Of a stretch of 64,000 nucleotides of DNA, positions 25,291 to 33,495 are shown piece after piece. Location of the stretch: positions 41,475 to 105,474 of the forward strand of contig JAQUAF010000012.1 in the NCBI GenBank assembly GCA_028687435.1, given 5' to 3'. The DNA comes from Verrucomicrobiia bacterium. Its GTDB lineage: Bacteria; Verrucomicrobiota; Verrucomicrobiia; JABWAM01. How positions within the stretch are numbered: the stretch's first letter is position 1; the number at the start of each line of letters is the position of its first letter. Under the pieces are notes generated by a model. It saw nothing but the letters and a program-made list of their open reading frames with translations. It did no database searches and was not told the origin of the DNA. The translations under genes were made by a program, and so were the position numbers.

Positions 25291-27624
25291 ATGTTTCGCC
25301 AAAATGACAAACCTCGTGTGCGCCGGACGTTGGAAGGGCGCTGGTTGCGGGATTTTCTGGGACGTTCCAGTGTGGTGCGTTGGATCATCGTGTTGGTGAC
25401 CCTGTCCGGTTTGATTGGTCTGGCGCTGACGGGCAGCAGGGTTGACACCCCTGATCTTACCATTGGGCAGATTTCGCCCAGAAAGATCGTGGTGCGGGTG
25501 AATTTCTCCTATCCCGACCAGGTGGCAACCGATTCGGCGAGAAATCAGTTGTTGGCCAAGAGTCCGAACGTCTATGGGGTGAATCTGACGACATTCAAGC
25601 GGCAGTTGGAACAGATTCGGCATCTTTTCGATGGCATGCAAGGGTTGAAGGCGTACGGGAAAGGGAAAGGCATGGATCGGGCGGCCCAAAGGTTGACCGA
25701 TGCATGGAACAAGGATGCGGATCTTCCGTTAAGCGTGGCGGAGGTGCAGTCGCTTCTGGTCATCAAGGATCGCAAGGCCTTGTTTGACGCCCTGTCGAGT
25801 CTGGGGCTTGAAATTGCGGAGAATGGCATCATGGGGGAGGATCAGTTTTCCAGTTCTGAAACGGTGATTGCCTGCAATCTCAATCCGGCGGATTTTAGCC
25901 AGCTCCGGAAAGTGAAGGTCGGCCAGATTCCCACCGCCCGGCAGGTGTTGCCCAAGTTGATGGATGAGCTTAACGCCCAGTGCGGCATTCCACGCGCTTC
26001 CGCGCGGACCGTCGAACGGCTGGTTTCCTGTCTGCTGGTTCCCAATCTGCAGATGGATTCCTCCCTGAGCGGGAAATACCGGCAGCATCAACTCAAGAGT
26101 GTGGAGACGATTTTCCAGACGGCTGCGCGCGGGGATGTGCTGATCGAACAGGGCGAACGGGTTACCCAGGCCATGGTGGCCATCCTCAAGGCTCATGATG
26201 CCGAGGTGAAAAGGCATTTTTCCGGGGAATGGTATTTTCGCGAGCGGCTGGGGACGGCCGCATTGATCATCATTCTGGTCGGGGTGACCGTGTTGATCCT
26301 GGTTTTTCAACAAACCGGACGGCGGCGGGCGGCGAGCAATCTGGAGTTCAGTCTTCTGGCCACCATCATTCTTTTGCATCTGGGGCTGTGCAACGCGGTG
26401 ACGCACCTGATCCAGGCATCGTCGTTTTTCAGTCCCTCCCTGGCTTCGGCGGCCATTCCCTCCTGTTTTGGCCCCATGCTGGTGGCGGTGCTTATCCACC
26501 GGCGGCGCGCCCACCTGATCACTTTTGTCAGCAGTTTTCTTCTTGGGATCATCACCCGGTTTGATTTTGCCGTTATGTTGACCTCGTTGATTTCCTCCGT
26601 GGTGGGCATTCATTTTCTCAGCCCCCTGCGACGGCGGGCGCGCATTTATGAAGCCGGCTTGCTGGCCGGCCTGACCGCCGCCCTTGTGAACGGGGTGTAT
26701 GGTTTCATGGGTGATATTCCTGTGGTCACGATGGGGTTTCAATGTCTGGCGGCGGTGGCTGCGGCCTTTGTGTCGAGCTTGTTGATCAGCGCCCTTCTTC
26801 CGTTATTTGAGGCCATTTTCAAGGTGACCACCGATTTGAGGTGGCTGGAGATGTCGGATTTGAACCATCCCCTGCTTCGTCGCATGGTGCTGGAGGCGCC
26901 GGGCACCTATCATCACTCATTGATTGTGGCGACTTTGGTGGAAAGGGCGTGCGAAGCCATTGGCGCCAATCCGTTGCAGGGGCGGGTTTGTTCCTATTTT
27001 CATGATGTTGGGAAGTTGAAAAACCCCGAATATTTTTGTGAAAATCAGGCTGAAGGCCGCAATCCCCACGATGACATGGCGCCCAACATGAGCGCGTTGA
27101 TCATCATTGCCCATGTCAAGGACGGGGTGGATTTCTCCATTCAGCATCATCTGGTTCGCCCCGTCATCGAAACCATCCAGCAACATCATGGCACTTCCCA
27201 AGTGGCTTATTTTTACAAATTGGCCAAACGCCATGAGGAGGATGCCAAGTTGGGGAGCCAGATTTTGCAGATGAAGGTGGACGATGTTCCCAAGGTGGAG
27301 GAGGAAATGTACCGTTATCCCGGGCCCAAGGCGTCGAGTCCGGAAATTTGCATCATTTCACTGGCGGACGCGGTGGAGGGCGCCTCCCGGTCGATGCAAA
27401 AACCCACCCCCCAGAGGATTGAATCCCTGGTGGAGGGCATCATTGCAGACCGGTTGCGCGACGGCCAGCTTGACGAATGTCCGCTCACCATGCCGGAGCT
27501 GAAGGCTGTGACCGAGAGTTTCATCACCACGCTCCTGAACATGCATCATACGCGCATCAGTTATCCGAAAGATGAGGATTCAAACAGCCAACCAGCACCC
27601 CCGGCGGCGGATGAAGCTTCCTGA
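25291..27624 (+). CDS. 7TMR-HD family phosphohydrolase, PgpH/YqfF-like c-di-AMP phosphodiesterase
   Basis: A 777-residue membrane protein with the full family layout: N-terminal membrane helix (VRWIIVLVTLSGLIGLAL), extracellular 7TMR-HDED domain to about residue 310, seven membrane helices to about 520, and a cytosolic HD domain. The catalytic set GTYHHSLIVATLVERACE, CSYFHDVGKLKNPEYF and VIETIQQHHGTSQVAYF supplies the H...HD...H...H metal ligands. Gram-positive homologues degrade c-di-AMP. The gene is followed directly by ybeY, the usual neighbour. ATG 25291 is chosen because earlier in-frame codons would run into glnD; no strong ribosome binding site is seen. Confidence 0.9.
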   Translation: MFRQNDKPRVRRTLEGRWLRDFLGRSSVVRWIIVLVTLSGLIGLALTGSRVDTPDLTIGQISPRKIVVRVNFSYPDQVATDSARNQLLAKSPNVYGVNLTTFKRQLEQIRHLFDGMQGLKAYGKGKGMDRAAQRLTDAWNKDADLPLSVAEVQSLLVIKDRKALFDALSSLGLEIAENGIMGEDQFSSSETVIACNLNPADFSQLRKVKVGQIPTARQVLPKLMDELNAQCGIPRASARTVERLVSCLLVPNLQMDSSLSGKYRQHQLKSVETIFQTAARGDVLIEQGERVTQAMVAILKAHDAEVKRHFSGEWYFRERLGTAALIIILVGVTVLILVFQQTGRRRAASNLEFSLLATIILLHLGLCNAVTHLIQASSFFSPSLASAAIPSCFGPMLVAVLIHRRRAHLITFVSSFLLGIITRFDFAVMLTSLISSVVGIHFLSPLRRRARIYEAGLLAGLTAALVNGVYGFMGDIPVVTMGFQCLAAVAAAFVSSLLISALLPLFEAIFKVTTDLRWLEMSDLNHPLLRRMVLEAPGTYHHSLIVATLVERACEAIGANPLQGRVCSYFHDVGKLKNPEYFCENQAEGRNPHDDMAPNMSALIIIAHVKDGVDFSIQHHLVRPVIETIQQHHGTSQVAYFYKLAKRHEEDAKLGSQILQMKVDDVPKVEEEMYRYPGPKASSPEICIISLADAVEGASRSMQKPTPQRIESLVEGIIADRLRDGQLDECPLTMPELKAVTESFITTLLNMHHTRISYPKDEDSNSQPAPPAADEAS

Positions 27625-28009
27625 GTGGCGCCGCCGCCTGGAACGTCTGGCGGATTTGAGGCGTTTGAGGGGGCTGGATGTGGTTGCGCCCGCGCTGGGG
27701 GAATTGACGGCGGTTTTCGTGGATGACGCTGCCATTGCGGAATTGAACTGGCGCCATCTGCGCCATCGCGGTGCCACGGACATCATCACCTTTGACTATG
27801 GCGATGGAAGGGCCGATTTGTTCATTTCCCTCGACACGGCGCGGCGGCAGGCCGCCGAATACAGGCAAAGTTTCGAGCGGGAATTGACACTGTATCTGGT
27901 GCACGGCATGCTGCACCTTTCCGGGTTCGATGATCGGACGCCGGAACAACGACGGCGGATGCGCCGGGAGGAATCATGGTTTCTGAAACGACTCATGCCC
28001 GAAAGCTGA
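27572..28009 (+). CDS. ybeY: Endoribonuclease YbeY (16S rRNA maturation, ribosome quality control)
   Basis: A 145-residue zinc endoribonuclease. The family motif LVHGMLHLSGFDDRTPE carries the three zinc histidine positions except that the third is replaced by the GFDD context (H-G-x-L-H-L-x-G-x-D/H). RGATDIITFDYGDG matches the T-D-V-L-S/T-F-P element. The N-terminus MRIQTANQHPRR fits the usual first strand, which supports the start at 27572 and a 53-bp overlap with the preceding gene; an ATG at 27611 is possible. The third ligand being Asp rather than His is worth checking, since in many homologues the sequence reads GYDH. Confidence 0.92.
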   Translation: MRIQTANQHPRRRMKLPEWRRRLERLADLRRLRGLDVVAPALGELTAVFVDDAAIAELNWRHLRHRGATDIITFDYGDGRADLFISLDTARRQAAEYRQSFERELTLYLVHGMLHLSGFDDRTPEQRRRMRREESWFLKRLMPES

Positions 28010-28659
28010 CCCTGCGGCAATCGTTGCAACGCAACTTCATTGCCGGCTTGTTTCTTTTGCTGCCCCTGGTGGTCTCGATTTTCATCCTGGCATGGTTGTA
28101 TTCCACCATCACGGATCCGACCGTGCAGATTCTCAAACAAGTCTTTCCGGAATTGCAAACCTCCGGTTGGGCGCCTTGGTTGAGCGTGTTTGCCTTGTCG
28201 TTCACGCTTGGGTTGGTAGTGGGCGCCGGGTTCTGCACCCGGCATGTGTTGGGGCGGAAAATGTTCCAACTGCTGGAACGAATGGTGTTGCAGGTGCCGG
28301 TCTTGAACAAGGTTTATGCGGGATCAAAGCAGATCATCGAGGGGTTTTCCCCCGACAAGAAATCCGGTTTCGAGCGGGTTGTCCTGGTGGAGTTCCCCCG
28401 CGCAGGCTCTTATGCCGTTGGGTTTGTGACCGGCGAGGATCGTGGGATTCTGGCCATGGAGGGGAAAAAGGGGATGTTGACCGTGTTTGTTCCCACCACA
28501 CCCAATCCGACCAGCGGTTTTTTGCTGGTGGTGGCCTCGGAACAGGTTAAAAATCTGGATGTCAGCGTGGCGGAGGGCATCAAGCTGGTCATATCGGGCG
28601 GCACCGCGATCCCCGAACGCCGCCGCCCGCCCGGCACGGAGGAAACCGCACATGAGTAA
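27976..28659 (+). CDS. DUF502 family membrane protein
   Basis: A 227-residue protein of the DUF502 family with two N-terminal membrane segments (FIAGLFLLLPLVVSIFIL and WLSVFALSFTLGLVVGAGF) and a conserved soluble part: VPVLNKVYAGSKQIIEGFS, FERVVLVEFPRAGSYAVGF, and VFVPTTPNPTSGFLLVV. The PTTPNPTSG element is the family hallmark. Function is unknown; plant homologues are involved in ethylene-independent vesicle traffic, which gives no bacterial role. ATG 27976 has GGGAGGAATC in front and lies inside the end of ybeY (34-bp overlap), indicating one operon pgpH-ybeY-DUF502. Confidence 0.9.
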   Translation: MVSETTHARKLTLRQSLQRNFIAGLFLLLPLVVSIFILAWLYSTITDPTVQILKQVFPELQTSGWAPWLSVFALSFTLGLVVGAGFCTRHVLGRKMFQLLERMVLQVPVLNKVYAGSKQIIEGFSPDKKSGFERVVLVEFPRAGSYAVGFVTGEDRGILAMEGKKGMLTVFVPTTPNPTSGFLLVVASEQVKNLDVSVAEGIKLVISGGTAIPERRRPPGTEETAHE

Positions 28660-28749
28660 CCGGGATTTTTCCATTTTCTGGTGTTTCGGATTTCGATATT
28701 CGGATTTCATCTTAACCCTTGAACCATTAAACCTGTAAATCTCAAATTC

Positions 28750-29484
28750 ATGAAACTAGGCGTTAATCTTGACCATGTGGCGACTGTGCGGCAGGCGCGT
28801 TATCGTTGTTGTCGAAAAGTGCCGGCGCGGGCGGAACCGGTGATGCTGGAGGCTTTGCGGGCCGCCGAAAAAGCGGGGGCGCATGGGATCACGCTGCATT
28901 TGAGGGAAGACCGGCGGCATGTGCAGGACGACGATGTTTGGATGGTTCGGCGGCGCGGACGTCTGCCTTTCAATCTCGAAATGGCCCTGCATCCTGAAAT
29001 TGTCCGCATCGCGCTCAAGGTCGGGCCGGAGGAGGTTTGCCTGGTTCCCGAACGGCGGCAGGAAGTGACGACCGAGGGCGGGCTGGATGTGGCGGGGATG
29101 GCCTCCGCGCTTCCGGCGGCCATCGAGCGGTTTCACCGAAAAAAAATCCGCGTCAGCCTTTTTGTGGCTCCGGATCCCCGGCAGTTGCGGGCATCGGCCG
29201 CAGCGGGCGCCGATTGCGTGGAACTTCACACCGGCGCCTTTGCCGGGGCGGCGAGCGCATCCGCCCGGAAACGCGAAGCGCGGCGCCTGGTCGAGGGCGC
29301 GCGCCTGGCCCATTCGCTTGGATTGCAGGTGAACGCCGGACATGGCCTGAGCTATGACAATGTCAAATGGATGCGCCGCGTTCCCCATCTGGACACGCTC
29401 AACATCGGCCACACCATTGTCAGCCGCGCCATTCTCGCGGGACTGGAGCAGGCCGTCCGCGAAATGCTGCGGCTGATGCGCTGA
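28750..29484 (+). CDS. pdxJ: Pyridoxine 5'-phosphate synthase
   Basis: PdxJ joins 3-amino-2-oxopropyl phosphate and 1-deoxyxylulose 5-phosphate to give PNP in DXP-dependent vitamin B6 synthesis. The 244-residue TIM barrel shows all signature motifs: LGVNLDHVATVRQARY, HLREDRRHVQDDDVW, CLVPERRQEVTTEGGLD, GADCVELHTG, VNAGHGLSYDNV and LNIGHTIVSRAILAGLEQ. The frame is complete. Notably, its last 64 bp plus 2 downstream bases are duplicated 803 bp downstream beyond a toxin-antitoxin pair, so the gene end served as a target or a recombination site. Confidence 0.97.
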   Translation: MKLGVNLDHVATVRQARYRCCRKVPARAEPVMLEALRAAEKAGAHGITLHLREDRRHVQDDDVWMVRRRGRLPFNLEMALHPEIVRIALKVGPEEVCLVPERRQEVTTEGGLDVAGMASALPAAIERFHRKKIRVSLFVAPDPRQLRASAAAGADCVELHTGAFAGAASASARKREARRLVEGARLAHSLGLQVNAGHGLSYDNVKWMRRVPHLDTLNIGHTIVSRAILAGLEQAVREMLRLMR

Positions 29485-29486
29485 GA
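29421..29486 (+). repeat. 66-bp direct repeat, copy 1 (3' end of pdxJ)
   Basis: The last 64 bases of pdxJ and two further bases recur at 30224-30289 with 64 of 66 identical (two differences close to the stop codon). The copies bracket 737 bp that holds hepT and mntA. This copy completes the intact pdxJ. Confidence 0.95.
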
Positions 29487-29527
29487 ACAGGCTGACCGTA
29501 TTGCCGGACTGCTGGCAGGCGATTGCC

Positions 29528-29869
29528 TTATAAATCTTTCAACATCTGCCCAACAGCATCCAGGATTTGCGGCATGTCTTTTTCCACTGCGTCCCATAAA
29601 ACCTGATAATCCACATCGTCATATCCGTGGATCAAGTGATCGCGGGTTCCGGCGATTTCTTTCCATGGCACGCCGGGGTGACGGTTTCGCAGATCCATGG
29701 GAAGGCGTTTGACCGCTTCGCCCATGATTTCGATGAAACGCTCCAGAGCGGCGGTCGCCTGCGGATCTTTCAGCAAACCCTCCAGTGTTTTGCCGGCGCA
29801 AACGGATTGGGCAAGACGGGCGGCGTCCTGAATCTGGTGAAGGGTGACGCGTGGATCATGTGCGCTCAT
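29528..29869 (-). CDS. hepT: HepT-like toxin (DUF86) of a MntA/HepT toxin-antitoxin pair
   Basis: A 113-residue helical protein with the HEPN-type toxin motif RDHLIHGY (R-x4-H-x-Y), read as the RNase active site in this family. The framing sequence PWKEIAGTRDHLIHGYDD and the N-terminal helix VTLHQIQDAARLAQSV are typical of HepT. In characterised pairs MntA neutralises HepT by adding AMP to the tyrosine of this motif. ATG 29869 is chosen because it overlaps the mntA stop by 14 bp; a longer frame upstream is not needed. The pair lies reverse to pdxJ between two copies of its 3' end. Confidence 0.9.
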   Translation of the reverse strand: MSAHDPRVTLHQIQDAARLAQSVCAGKTLEGLLKDPQATAALERFIEIMGEAVKRLPMDLRNRHPGVPWKEIAGTRDHLIHGYDDVDYQVLWDAVEKDMPQILDAVGQMLKDL

Positions 29870-30167
29870 AAATCGCAACCGCTTCCCGGCGGACGGCGGA
29901 CTCAATGTATTTATTAAGGCGCGAGCAAAAATCCACCTTTCGCCCGATGATTGCCGCCAGTTCCTCTCCATAGCCGAAATAGCGGAAGCCAACTCCCTTC
30001 AGTGCGGACGGCTCGAATTCCGCCAGCACATCCACATCGCTGTGCTGCGGGTCGAAATCGTCCCTCAATATCGATCCAAACAGGCTCAATTTGCGGATGC
30101 CTTTGGCCCGGCAAAACTCCGCGATCCGTTCTTGGTCCAACTTGATGGGCAGTGTGGCTGTGGTCAC
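29856..30167 (-). CDS. mntA: MntA-like minimal nucleotidyltransferase antitoxin
   Basis: A 103-residue minimal nucleotidyltransferase. The catalytic site reads LFGSILRDDFDPQHSDVDVL: GS followed by D-V-D, with 11 residues between them rather than the 10 usual in MntA, and a third acid probably in GRKVDF. VDVLAEF and FRYFGYGEELAAIIG fit the family. It probably AMPylates the HepT tyrosine. It precedes hepT and overlaps it by 14 bp, the normal order for this system. The 56 bp between its start and the second pdxJ repeat must contain the promoter. Confidence 0.9.
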   Translation of the reverse strand: MTTATLPIKLDQERIAEFCRAKGIRKLSLFGSILRDDFDPQHSDVDVLAEFEPSALKGVGFRYFGYGEELAAIIGRKVDFCSRLNKYIESAVRREAVAIYERT

Positions 30168-30223
30168 AAGGATAGTTTGCCAAAAATCCGGTTTTTCGCA
30201 AGTTTCATTCCTGCTTCATTGGG

Positions 30224-30289
30224 CAGCCGCGCCATTCTCGCGGGACTGGAGCAGGCCGTCCGCGAAATGCTGCGGATGATACGCTGAGA
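30224..30289 (+). repeat. 66-bp direct repeat, copy 2 (orphan pdxJ tail)
   Basis: This matches 29421-29486 at 64 of 66 positions and still encodes the last pdxJ codons (SRAILAGLEQAVREML) with a stop, but has no gene in front of it. It marks the far boundary of the inserted or duplicated segment carrying mntA-hepT. Confidence 0.95.
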
Positions 30290-30290
30290 T

Positions 30291-30440
30291 TTGTATGAAA
30301 CGGGCAAGTCTGTCAAAGAGGTGTCGCAAATGGTTGGCGTGGATGATCCCCTTTATTTTTCCCGTCTGTACCAGATTTTTTGGAAACGCAGGCCGACTCG
30401 AGATCGGGGGGGAGGGGATCGCCGGACGGGCGGTTGCTGA
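30291..30440 (+). pseudogene. C-terminal fragment of an AraC-family regulator
   Basis: In frame from 30291 the sequence reads LYETGKSVKEVSQMVGV then DDPLYFSRLYQIFWKRRP and reaches a stop at 30438-30440. This is the second helix-turn-helix of an AraC/XylS regulator (compare the usual E-V-A...V-G-F-x-D-x-x-Y-F-S-R-x-F). Nothing of the rest of the protein precedes it; it starts exactly where the second pdxJ repeat ends. It is a gene remnant, not a functional regulator. The 114 bp that follow before the next gene hold nothing I can identify. Confidence 0.75.
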
Positions 30441-30554
30441 GTCAAACGGTTGACGGCAAATCAAATGATCAAACTGTAAAAAGCGGTAGCTCGCAACAGG
30501 TTTCAAATTTTTTTTGGAACGCTTTTATGTTGCCGTCTCTCCATGATTGAAAGA

Positions 30555-31751
30555 TCACTTCAAATCAAGGCAGGCCAGGCTTTTCCTGTTGCGGATGATC
30601 AGTTTGCCGTCGGCCAGGATGGGCGCCGTCCAAGATTGGTCTCCCAAGGGTTTGATGCGTCCGGTTTCCGTGTATCCTTGGGGTGAGAGCTTGCAGATGG
30701 CGAGTTCGCCGGTCTTGCCGTCGAGCACGATCAGGTTGCCGTCCACAGCCATGAGGCCGCCTTTTTGGAATCCGGGATGCCGCCACTTGGTTTCACCGGT
30801 CTTGAAATCCACGCAGACCAGGGCGTTCTGGTCGCCGGTGCAGTAGAGATAACCGTCCAGGTAGATCGGAGTGCTGAAATGGGAGATGATGGCCTTGTTT
30901 TCCCACACGCTTTTGATGTTGCCGCCGCTGACCTCAAGCAGGGCGCAGCCATGGTTGTATCCGGAGGTGATGAAGATCTGGTTGCCGACGACGATGGGGG
31001 TGGCGGCGTTGACGTCGTAGTTGGTTTTCCATGGAAAACTCCAGAACTGGCCGCCGCTGGCGGCATCGACGCTGATGAGGGCTTCGCCAGTGAAGACGAC
31101 ATACTGCTTTTTGCCTTCGATTGTGGCCACCACCGGCGTGGAATAGCCTGCCTTGTCGCTGCCGCCGCCTTTCCAGATGATTTCGCCGGTGGCCTTGTTG
31201 ACTGCCGCCACAGCGGCGTTGTCCCCTCCGGGGATCAGCACCAGCCGGTCCTCGTCGATGACGGGCGACATGGCGAATTCCCAGTTGAGTTTTTTGCTGT
31301 TGAAAACCTTGGGGATGTCGCAGAGCCACGACTTTTGGCCGGTTTTGGTGTCCAGACAGTGCAGCTTGCCCTGGCGGCTGATGGTGTAGAGTTTGTCGCC
31401 GTCCACGGTGGGGGTGGCGCGGGCAAAGCCGTAGTTGTCATTGCCGGCGTCGTCATAGGCAAACTGCCAGACATCCTTGCCGGACGAAAGCTCCAGGCAA
31501 CGGACGATGTCCTGTTTGCCCTGATGATCGATGATGAAAAGTTTTCCACCCGCCACGGAAGGGCCGGCAAAACCGTTGTCGCCCAGGGGAATGGTCCAGA
31601 GGGTGGCCGGCGGTTTGGCTTTCCAGTCCGCGTTGATGCCGGTTTCGGGCGAAAATCCGTTGGCGGCAGGGCCGAGGAAACGGGGCCAGTCCGCGGCGGA
31701 AAGGAATTGGACCAGAGTGGCGAGCGACAGGGAAAAGAGGAGTTTTTTCAT
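30555..31751 (-). CDS. Exported PQQ-type beta-propeller repeat protein
   Basis: A 398-residue protein with signal peptide (LLFSLSLATLVQFLSAADW) and a mature part made of repeated blades of the PQQ/YncE-like type, such as KLFIIDHQGKQDIVRCL, GDKLYTISRQGKLHCLD, GYLYCTGDQNALVCVDF and GKTGELAICKLSPQG. The opening ADWPRFLGPAANGFSPE is the phrase commonly found in planctomycete and verrucomicrobial PQQ-like proteins (W-P-x-F-R/L-G-P). No PQQ-dehydrogenase active-site motif is evident, so it is more likely a scaffold or binding protein than an enzyme. ATG 31751 is selected since the upstream extension lacks a signal peptide. It diverges from the next gene. Confidence 0.88.
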   Translation of the reverse strand: MKKLLFSLSLATLVQFLSAADWPRFLGPAANGFSPETGINADWKAKPPATLWTIPLGDNGFAGPSVAGGKLFIIDHQGKQDIVRCLELSSGKDVWQFAYDDAGNDNYGFARATPTVDGDKLYTISRQGKLHCLDTKTGQKSWLCDIPKVFNSKKLNWEFAMSPVIDEDRLVLIPGGDNAAVAAVNKATGEIIWKGGGSDKAGYSTPVVATIEGKKQYVVFTGEALISVDAASGGQFWSFPWKTNYDVNAATPIVVGNQIFITSGYNHGCALLEVSGGNIKSVWENKAIISHFSTPIYLDGYLYCTGDQNALVCVDFKTGETKWRHPGFQKGGLMAVDGNLIVLDGKTGELAICKLSPQGYTETGRIKPLGDQSWTAPILADGKLIIRNRKSLACLDLK

Positions 31752-31971
31752 GATGGAAAGGCACAGAGGCACTGGGGCGCCAAGGCGCCGGGGGGTTGAT
31801 TTGGTCAGCCTCTTGAATTGATCTGAAATTTGCAATGTTTTTTTGACTGGAAAAGCGGATGGGGCGTCTTGCCGCTGTTTTTCAAACAGGCATTGAGCGT
31901 TGAGCATCGAGTGTTGCGCGTGGAGCATTTTTTGGGTTGTTCCCGGCGGAAAAAACGGGTTCAACAGAGAC

Positions 31972-32760
31972 ATGAAAATTGCGCGATTTGAAACCGGCGG
32001 GAAAATTCACTTTGGACAACTCGAGGGCGAGGTGTTGCATTTGCTTCAGGGCGAGCCTTGGAAAAAGGTCGAGCGAACCGGCGAAAAGATTTTCCTGAAG
32101 CAGGCCCGGTTGCTGGCGCCGGTGCTGCCACCGGATATCATTGCCATCGGCGCCAATTACCGGAAGCACGTGGAGGAGTCGGGCATGAAAATCCCGTCCG
32201 CGCCACTGGTGTTTCTGAAGGCGACGAGCAGTCTGGCGGGGCCGGGCGACGCCGTGGTTTTGCCGGCCATGGCGCCCGGGGAGGTGGATTTCGAGGCTGA
32301 GCTGGCCATCGTGATCGGGCGGGAATGCCGCAGGGTGGGGGAGAAGGAAGCTTTGGGTTTTGTGTGGGGGTACACCTGCGCCAACGACATCAGCGCCCGG
32401 GATTGTCAGTTGAAACTGGATTCCCAATGGGCGCGTGGCAAAAGTTTTGACACTTTTTGCCCTCTTGGCCCCTGGATCGAAACCGAACTTGATCCGGACG
32501 CCGCCGGGATTTCGCTGACCCTGAATGGGCAGACCCTGCAATCGTCCAACACCGGCGACATGATTTTCAACTGCGCCCGGCTGGTGAGTTATTGTTCGCA
32601 AATCTGCACCCTGCGCCCGGGCACGGTGATTCTCACCGGCACACCCCAAGGAGTGGGATTTGCCCGCAAGCCGCCCGTTTTCTTGAAACCTGGCGACACG
32701 ATGGAGGTTGTTGTGGAAGGAATCGGCGCCCTGTGCAATTCTGCCAAGGCGGAAAGATAA
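31972..32760 (+). CDS. Fumarylacetoacetate hydrolase family protein
   Basis: A 262-residue FAH-superfamily enzyme. The fold core reads IIAIGANYRKHVEESG and PSAPLVFLKATSSLAGPG. Metal-binding acids are in VDFEAELAIVIGREC, and WGYTCANDISARDCQ gives the conserved D-I-S-A-R-D block. GTVILTGTPQGVGFARKPP is the C-terminal family motif. Members hydrolyse or decarboxylate acylpyruvates and 2-keto-3-deoxy acids, so a sugar or aromatic catabolism role is possible but unassigned. ATG 31972 is preferred to an upstream in-frame codon because the family begins with M-K-(I/L)-x-x-(F/Y). It appears monocistronic. Confidence 0.92.
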   Translation: MKIARFETGGKIHFGQLEGEVLHLLQGEPWKKVERTGEKIFLKQARLLAPVLPPDIIAIGANYRKHVEESGMKIPSAPLVFLKATSSLAGPGDAVVLPAMAPGEVDFEAELAIVIGRECRRVGEKEALGFVWGYTCANDISARDCQLKLDSQWARGKSFDTFCPLGPWIETELDPDAAGISLTLNGQTLQSSNTGDMIFNCARLVSYCSQICTLRPGTVILTGTPQGVGFARKPPVFLKPGDTMEVVVEGIGALCNSAKAER

Positions 32761-32840
32761 GAGCTGAGCCTTCTTGGAATGAGGGAACTTGTGTTTTTAT
32801 TGTTATTGACATTTTATTTAAAAGGTGATTCAACCTTGAT

Positions 32841-32869
32841 TTGCCAGTAGAGTTGAATTGGGGTATATA
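32841..32869 (+). promoter_or_regulatory. Candidate sigma-70-type promoter for the FHA gene
   Basis: TTGCCA (32841-32846) and TATATA (32864-32869) are separated by 17 bp, matching 5 of 6 and 4 of 6 consensus positions. They lie 69 bp before the FHA gene start in an AT-rich gap. Confidence 0.55.
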
Positions 32870-32937
32870 AAGAGGAGTTGGCTGGCTTTATGAGCGGTTT
32901 TCATTTCTTGAATGGAAGCAGGGAAAGGTAAACCCGA

Positions 32938-33495
32938 ATGGCGAAGCTTATTGGCATCAGCACGGATGTAAAAGATTTTTTTCTTGACTTGTCTTTTGCG
33001 CGGGTTTCGTTTGGCCGTCAATCGGATAATACGGTGGTCCTTACGGATGGCCTGGTGTCGGGGCATCATGCGATTATTGAGCCTTTGCCCGAAGGAGATC
33101 ATCGGTTGAAGGATTTGGGGACAACCAATGGGACGTTTGTCAATGGAATCAAGGTCGGGGAAAAGCGGTTGACGGTGGGGGATACCATTCAGATTGGACA
33201 GGTTCGTTTTTGTTATGTTGCCTCGGGTAAAAAGGACGGCGCTCCGATGGGCAAGCTGGTTGCGCTGAGTGATACGGGATGCGCTTCGATTCCATGCGAA
33301 GTTTCCGAACAGTTGGAGGAGGTCAAACGGAACAGACGTTTCGGAAAACCGGCTTTTCTGATAACAATCTCATGTCTTGGTTTGGTGATCGTCGTGTTGC
33401 TGCTGGTGGCCATCATCAAGGTGCTTAGCTGTGACAGTGGAAGACTATTCGATAACTCTCCGACGCTTTACTGCGAAGAAGTTAGGAGCGGGTGA
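32938..33495 (+). CDS. FHA-domain protein with C-terminal membrane segment
   Basis: A 185-residue protein. Residues 20-95 form a forkhead-associated phosphothreonine-binding domain: VSFGRQSDNTVVL (G-R), LVSGHHAIIEPL (S-x-x-H), LKDLGTTNGTFVNGIKV (N-G-T-x-V-N-G), and LTVGDTIQIGQVRF. A basic linker is followed by one membrane helix (FLITISCLGLVIVVLLLVAI) near residues 140-160 and a short cysteine-containing tail. It would display an FHA domain on the cytosolic face and so recruit Ser/Thr-phosphorylated partners; no kinase gene is in the window. GGGAAAGG precedes the start. Its end overlaps the convergent next gene by 14 bp. Confidence 0.9.
   Translation: MAKLIGISTDVKDFFLDLSFARVSFGRQSDNTVVLTDGLVSGHHAIIEPLPEGDHRLKDLGTTNGTFVNGIKVGEKRLTVGDTIQIGQVRFCYVASGKKDGAPMGKLVALSDTGCASIPCEVSEQLEEVKRNRRFGKPAFLITISCLGLVIVVLLLVAIIKVLSCDSGRLFDNSPTLYCEEVRSG

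Noticed and set aside
29844..30287. A plus-strand frame of 147 codons ending in the pdxJ tail
   Set aside because: It runs antisense to mntA-hepT and gains its end only from the duplicated pdxJ segment; it has no start signal.
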